Below, piece by piece: positions 59,379 through 64,000 of a stretch of DNA of 64,000 nucleotides (position 1 is its first letter; every line of letters starts with the position of its first letter). The DNA lies in contig CM034110.1 of NCBI GenBank assembly GCA_019914945.1, forward strand, positions 7,395,808-7,459,807, given 5' to 3'. The position numbers and the translations under genes were made by a program. The notes beneath the pieces are model-generated. The model saw only the letters and a program-made list of their open reading frames with translations, was not told where the DNA came from and ran no database searches. The stretch comes from Typha latifolia (lineage: Eukaryota > Streptophyta > Magnoliopsida > Poales > Typhaceae).

Positions 59379-62300
59379 GGCTTTGTACAGTAAGAGAGCA
59401 GACTATGCAATCATCTGATGCTGTATACATATAAGGAGAAGAGGTAAGTCTGCCTTGAGTGCAAATTTCCACATTACTTGCGATTACAAGTCTGTTTCTC
59501 TTGTCAAATACATTGTAGCGAAACTTTGTTGACACAAGGCGTCTCTGTTGTTCAAATTGCACATGTGCTTCAGTTCATTCAAACAAAAATCTCTCCGAAC
59601 TCTCTTGTTAGTCATTTTATATACATATCAGCGATAGCGACTGCATAGAGTAACATCTTCCACGCAAAGTTCGAGTCTTTTCTTTCATTCACAGTGATAT
59701 TATATATCACACTTTCAATGCCATTAATGACATGAAGATGAAATATCGCAATTATTTGCAAAGCGGTTCTGCTCATCTGCAGACTTGTCTGGCAACAAAT
59801 ATCACGCCAATGGTAGATACAATTTTCATAGCTAAAAGCTTCGTATGAATATAGAGTAATATCTGAGCTCCGAATTCTCGAAGCATTTGAATTGGATGCT
59901 GACTGTCCAGAACAATCACAAATGACAATAAATGTCCATGAAAAGGACTTCCCATCACCAAACCAAGGCCCTAATAAAAGAAAATAAAAAAAAGTATGCA
60001 TTGATAATCAGGAGCTTTGATTGGAGAGACTAATCTTTACGGTGTAAAGTGTATTGCCCTACACCTAAATTGACACAAATCCAGATTTTTTACCCTCTTT
60101 TTGCATCTCAACAACATGATTAGTACAATAACACGTTTCGATTGCACCAATCTTAGTATCTAAGATGGACTATTTTAATGAGGGCTAGAGTACAACTTAG
60201 AGATGAGGACGACTCCAAAATAATCGACGAATTCTGACATTCTGCAGAATAGCTGGATAAATACTAATAGGAAGATATCAGATAGAGAAGAGAAGTAGCG
60301 ACCGACTGATAGGAATAAAAAATAAGGCATCGGATTGTAAAATTAGGGTTTTACTTGGATACCTGGAAGAGCGATGAGAGATATCGGGACGCGGAAGAGG
60401 GTGGCGTCGGGGAAAGAGGAGGCTCGGAGACGAGAGATTACTAGTATCGGCGACGAAACAGAGACGGGTACCGGCTTCATGACTTCCAACGAGCCCGATT
60501 GGAAGAAACAAAACCTTGCCGATATCATCAAAGCCGGTGAGCAGACAGTGCATTTGACGACATACTCATTTTGCGATTTCAATAAGAACACGGTGACGAA
60601 ATCCTCAAGTTTCCCGACTTCCAACTGAGTTAAAATTGGTGTAGTAATTAACTGAGTTTAAATTGCTATTTAAGACAGTAATGTACTGAGCTGGTAAAAA
60701 TTGTAATAGCCTTAGAAATAGAAATAGTTTAAACAGTGTCCTAATGCAACAAGATTATTTTTCTAAGTAAAAACTCCAAATTTGCACCTACATGCTGAAT
60801 TCTGCTGCAAATTAAAAGGCTTCACCGACTTCAAAGTGGATATCTGCTGCATAGCTGTCGGCGATGGAATCCGGAATGCAGTGGGGCATCTCATCCCAAC
60901 TTTAGAGCAGTCTCTTTTTTCTTTCACATTTTAGTTGGTCTTTTATGATCTCACGCCAAAATCAATGATTAAAACTCTCTCTATAGGGCTAAACATTAGA
61001 GAAATTTATAATTAGCACCCTAAATGTTGTTCACCTCTTATAAATAAAAAAACTTAAAATAAAATACTTAATAAAACAGCGATATATTTATATAAAACTT
61101 CTTATCTCAAGCACATGAAGTGTAGCCGTAAAAAGTCAAGTGAGATCTAATCCTAGAAATAATTTGATCTAGAGACATTATTAGAATCATTACCGTAGGA
61201 CGACGCAGTCCGATTAAAAACACATACCAAGAAAGAGAAGATTGTGGCACATTTTCAAATTTGCATTTAATTCTCACATAAACGGAATCAATCGGATATT
61301 TGAGATAGTGTCTAAAATAAATATCTTTAAATGATAAATTTAACGGATAAAGTGCCTGGATAAATAAGTATACTAGTACGCCTAGTTTGAACACAAACTC
61401 AATCATGTGTTGCTTAAGTTGGGGAATATACTAGCAAAAATAGTCCAGCCAAGACCCCCCATTACTCCCTCCCCCCCGAGAGAATAGATTCCAGTCTTCG
61501 CCTTTGGTGACGCTTGAGAGCCAAAGGGCAAGCGACCCTTCCCATCTCCAAGAGTTAAAAGGATTAATTAAAGATGTAACCTTAGCTAAACTACTAATTA
61601 GTCGCATCACGAGAGCTATTTAGTCTTCTTTAAATATGGACTCTAACCATCATTAAAATAAAATTAAATTATGCGGCCTTTCTTCACTCGGGTAGGATAG
61701 TGATAGGCATCTTGGGTGAGCCGCAGGGAGAGAGAAAACGTAGAGGATTCAATTTGGGGTTCTGCCATCCTGCTATGGCTATACTTGGTAAATGCAGAAT
61801 GAACTCATTATGACACCATCTCGATGCAACGTGAGCTCATCGATTCTAGACGATGAGTTGTGTTGCCTTGCAATATGGAATTAGCCTATGCTCCTCCCTC
61901 AGGATTTATCCAGGATTACTCCCCATGATTTAGCTTAAATTTATAAAAAAATTATATATTACTTAAACACTTCCTCTATGCTCTTGATTAAAGTGTGGTT
62001 GTTATTTTTTTTTATCATATTTAATTAAATTATAAGTTAAATTTATATATTAAGTTTTTCAATGCTTCTAAAATAATTTTATATACATTAGAAAGCTTAT
62101 TTAATTCTCTATAATTTTGTCTCTAATACAGATTTACAAATTCAATATATGTTTAGTCAAATGTAATAAAAAATAGTTGCACTTTAGTCGAGACCACATA
62201 TAATTAAGTACTTAAGTTAAAAATATATAGTATTTTATGAAATTAAGCCAAATCAAATGGGCTAAAGTATAATTAATCTATTTATCTCTTATTTTTGCCT

Positions 62301-62886
62301 CCTAGCATTAGGAATATTTTGCTCTCTGACTTATGTTTTGGACCACTATAAACTGAAATCAAATCCTAAAACAATTTCTTATTCGGATTTAAAAGAATGG
62401 AAAGACATCTCAACCCTCTAATCAAAGCAAAGAGTAAATCATCAATAAATATGATCATATGGGGGATCACGATAACCATACCTTGATCCGGCGGAAGAAA
62501 TGGTCACGCCCAAAGCTATTGCCTCTCCCAGTGGCGGGGAGCAATGGAAGCATTGACTCCGCAACAGTGGTCTCCAAAAGCAATAAAATAATTAAATAAA
62601 CAAAATCGCGTGAGCAACACGACCGACTTCTTAATCCATCACTGTTCGCTATCAATCCATCCCTCAAGAAGAGAAACACGAAAATGGCGTCCCTTTTTCG
62701 GAAAAGAATGAGACCGATGCCCCGACATTAAGCAATGTCCTAATCCAGCTCGTGCCTTCCCCGCGATCCCGTTCCCGCCCGTCCTATTAGAGCTTTCCTT
62801 TGTCTTCCTTCTTGGATTGTGCTCTAGATCCTGCTTTGGTTCGCGTGGTTGCTTTGGTTTTAGTTTGGTTCCAACTCTCCCTGAAG
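59379..62886. other. Spacer with uncertain small frames
   Basis: The first 360 bp are the duplicated kinase promoter, with a TATAT motif near 59,425. Around 60.37-60.63 kb a GC-richer patch is open on both strands: 84 codons on plus (contains EPDWKKQNLADIIKAGEQ) and up to 93 codons on minus (contains MKPVPVSVSSPILVISRLR, followed by a CAG|GTATCC donor-like site at about 60,363). A minus-strand continuation at about 59,780-59,970 could be spliced to it, but none of these resembles a family I know. From 61 to 62.4 kb it is AT-rich and empty. The last 300 bp are probably the bHLH gene promoter and 5' UTR. Confidence 0.4.
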
Positions 62887-64000
62887 ATGAGCTCTGTTCA
62901 AAATGGATGGCTTTTGGATTATGGGCTGGTGGAGGAGATCCAGGGATCGGAGTTCATCTGGGCACCCGCACCGCAGATTGTGGACGATCCCACCTCAAGG
63001 TGACTTTTTTTTTTCCTCATGTTTATGAGCTACTATTGTGTCGATAAACATTTTCTTAACAGTTTCCAATTGGAGTTATTGGATTACGGTGTGAATTTCG
63101 TCAAGAGTATTTCTTCTTCTTGATTTGAAATGATTCTTTCAGCGATTTGTGTTACATAGCTGACGAACTTTCTTCCTCTTTGTCATGCTTGAAGAGAAGA
63201 AAAACATGCGAAAATTAGAAAAAAAATTGAACTGTTGAAGTAGGCATGCACTTTATCTCGGTATTTATAACCTCGATTCAGCAGTGTTTTCTATCAAAGT
63301 TCAGCTGTCTGAAATATTTTTATCCCAATTAATATATTTAACGCATTTAATTGTTTCCTCGACAGTGTGATCTTTGGTTTTGATGTTTCCCAAAAGGATG
63401 ATAACTGCCAAGAAAATTCTTGCAACAAGAAACGGTAAAGAGACATCTCTCCTTGTTAATTCTCATGTAATTCAAAATTCCTGCAAAGAGCAACGCATCT
63501 GGTTACTAGTTTTGCGTAAGAATAGCTCTGGTTGACTTACCGTAGAGGCATAGAGATGGTCTGTTTTATAACAAGATGCAGAAGTCCTCAGTTTTTCTGT
63601 GATTAGGATCTTATGTTATTCGGATCTCTCATTAGTTTTCTGATAGCGGGATTATTGTGATGTAATGATAATAACCTAGCATTTATTTCAGCTGCAGATC
63701 AAGTGTCGGCATTTCCTTTTCCTTTTCCTTTTTACAGAGCATATATAGGCGATCTGAATTATATCCGAGTACTGACCACTTGCTCTCACATTCCCTGTGA
63801 TGTCCATTTTAGAGAATTGAATTGTGGATCATGTTCTACCACAGATATTTCTAGTTAATATATTTCAGCTGTGTTTTCTTTTCTTTTTTCATTGATGTGC
63901 CCAAGAGCAATTACTGATCTATTTTCTTCACTGTGATGCCATCACTTACATCAATTTCACCAAAAAGAGTACCCATTTTCTGGGAGGATAATGGATCTGT
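62887..64000 (+). CDS. Probable group IVc bHLH transcription factor (ILR3/bHLH104-like), 5' part only
   Basis: Two exons are visible: 62887-62999 (starts MSSVQNGWLLDYGLVEEI, contains EFIWAPAPQIVDDPTS) and 63366-63434 (VIFGFDVSQKDDNCQENSCN then KKR), joined in phase with GT-AG borders. The aromatic W-(L/F)-DYGL-(I/V)-(D/E)-(E/D)-I opening and the acidic linker ending in ENSC-x-KR resemble the N-terminal arm of group IVc bHLH factors, which control iron homeostasis and heterodimerise (family knowledge). The basic helix-loop-helix domain itself is not in the window and must lie beyond 64,000, so the call rests on the arm alone. An in-frame ATG at 62,800 would add 29 residues unlike the family; the start chosen fits better. 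No third exon was found in 63,435-64,000, which reads as intron. Confidence 0.5.

Larger units (their letters stand above)
54300..59740. repeat. Segmental duplication, unit carrying the kinase pseudogene
   Basis: Counterpart of 48,290-53,680. Spacing to the partner drifts from about 6.24 to 6.4 kb because of small insertions and deletions, including an insertion with a (GA)n tract at about 56,101-56,190. Confidence 0.8.

Noticed and set aside
59612..60001. 129-codon minus frame as a gene
   Set aside because: Its 3' half lies in duplicated kinase promoter DNA and no family is recognisable; left as an uncertain spacer frame.

Overview
This is nuclear DNA from a flowering plant. Most genes are split by short GT-AG introns, intergenic sequence is AT-rich with microsatellites, and every recognisable product is a plant protein (inositolphosphorylceramide synthase, DUF620, RopGEF, Rpn11, extensin-like, lectin receptor kinases). 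The intronless ZmPK1-like kinases and several protein details lean towards a monocot, but the sequence alone does not fix the species. I saw no bacterial, organellar or viral segment, no tRNA or rRNA gene, and no CRISPR.

Layout. 0-2.5 kb: 5' part of an IPC synthase gene on the minus strand, running off the left edge. 2.5-7.4 kb: AT-rich spacer with an (AT)n run and one GC-rich G-box palindrome. 7.4-9.5 kb: three-exon DUF620 gene (+). 11.5-12.9 kb: five-exon gene of unknown function (-). 13-19 kb: long spacer with two GC-rich patches. 19.2-23.7 kb: nine-exon guanylyl-cyclase-domain (GUCD1/GC1-like) gene (-). 27.9-30.1 kb: seven-exon RopGEF with a PRONE domain (+). 31.8-32.9 kb: five-exon small serine-rich protein (-). 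35.6-38.6 kb: six-exon RPN11, the proteasome lid deubiquitinase (-), divergent from a proline-rich cell-wall protein gene (39.0-39.6 kb, +). 40.6-59.4 kb: tandem array of four intronless G-type lectin receptor kinase loci (-), three intact and one a pseudogene. 62.9-64 kb: start of a probable group IVc bHLH gene (+), running off the right edge.

The single-copy genes are unrelated housekeeping or signalling genes and form no pathway; plants have no operons. The RLK array is the dynamic part. The gene 3 and pseudogene units repeat with a period near 6 kb, flanks included. The oldest copy (pseudogene) has nonsense and frameshift lesions, and a 561-bp hAT-type MITE with an 8-bp target-site duplication sits upstream of gene 3. 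I found no wholly new system; the array, its repeated intergenic module and the MITE are the best leads.

Exon boundaries were derived by hand from GT-AG sites, reading-frame phase and family similarity. In every complete gene the exon lengths sum to a multiple of three. Transcript ends were not determined.
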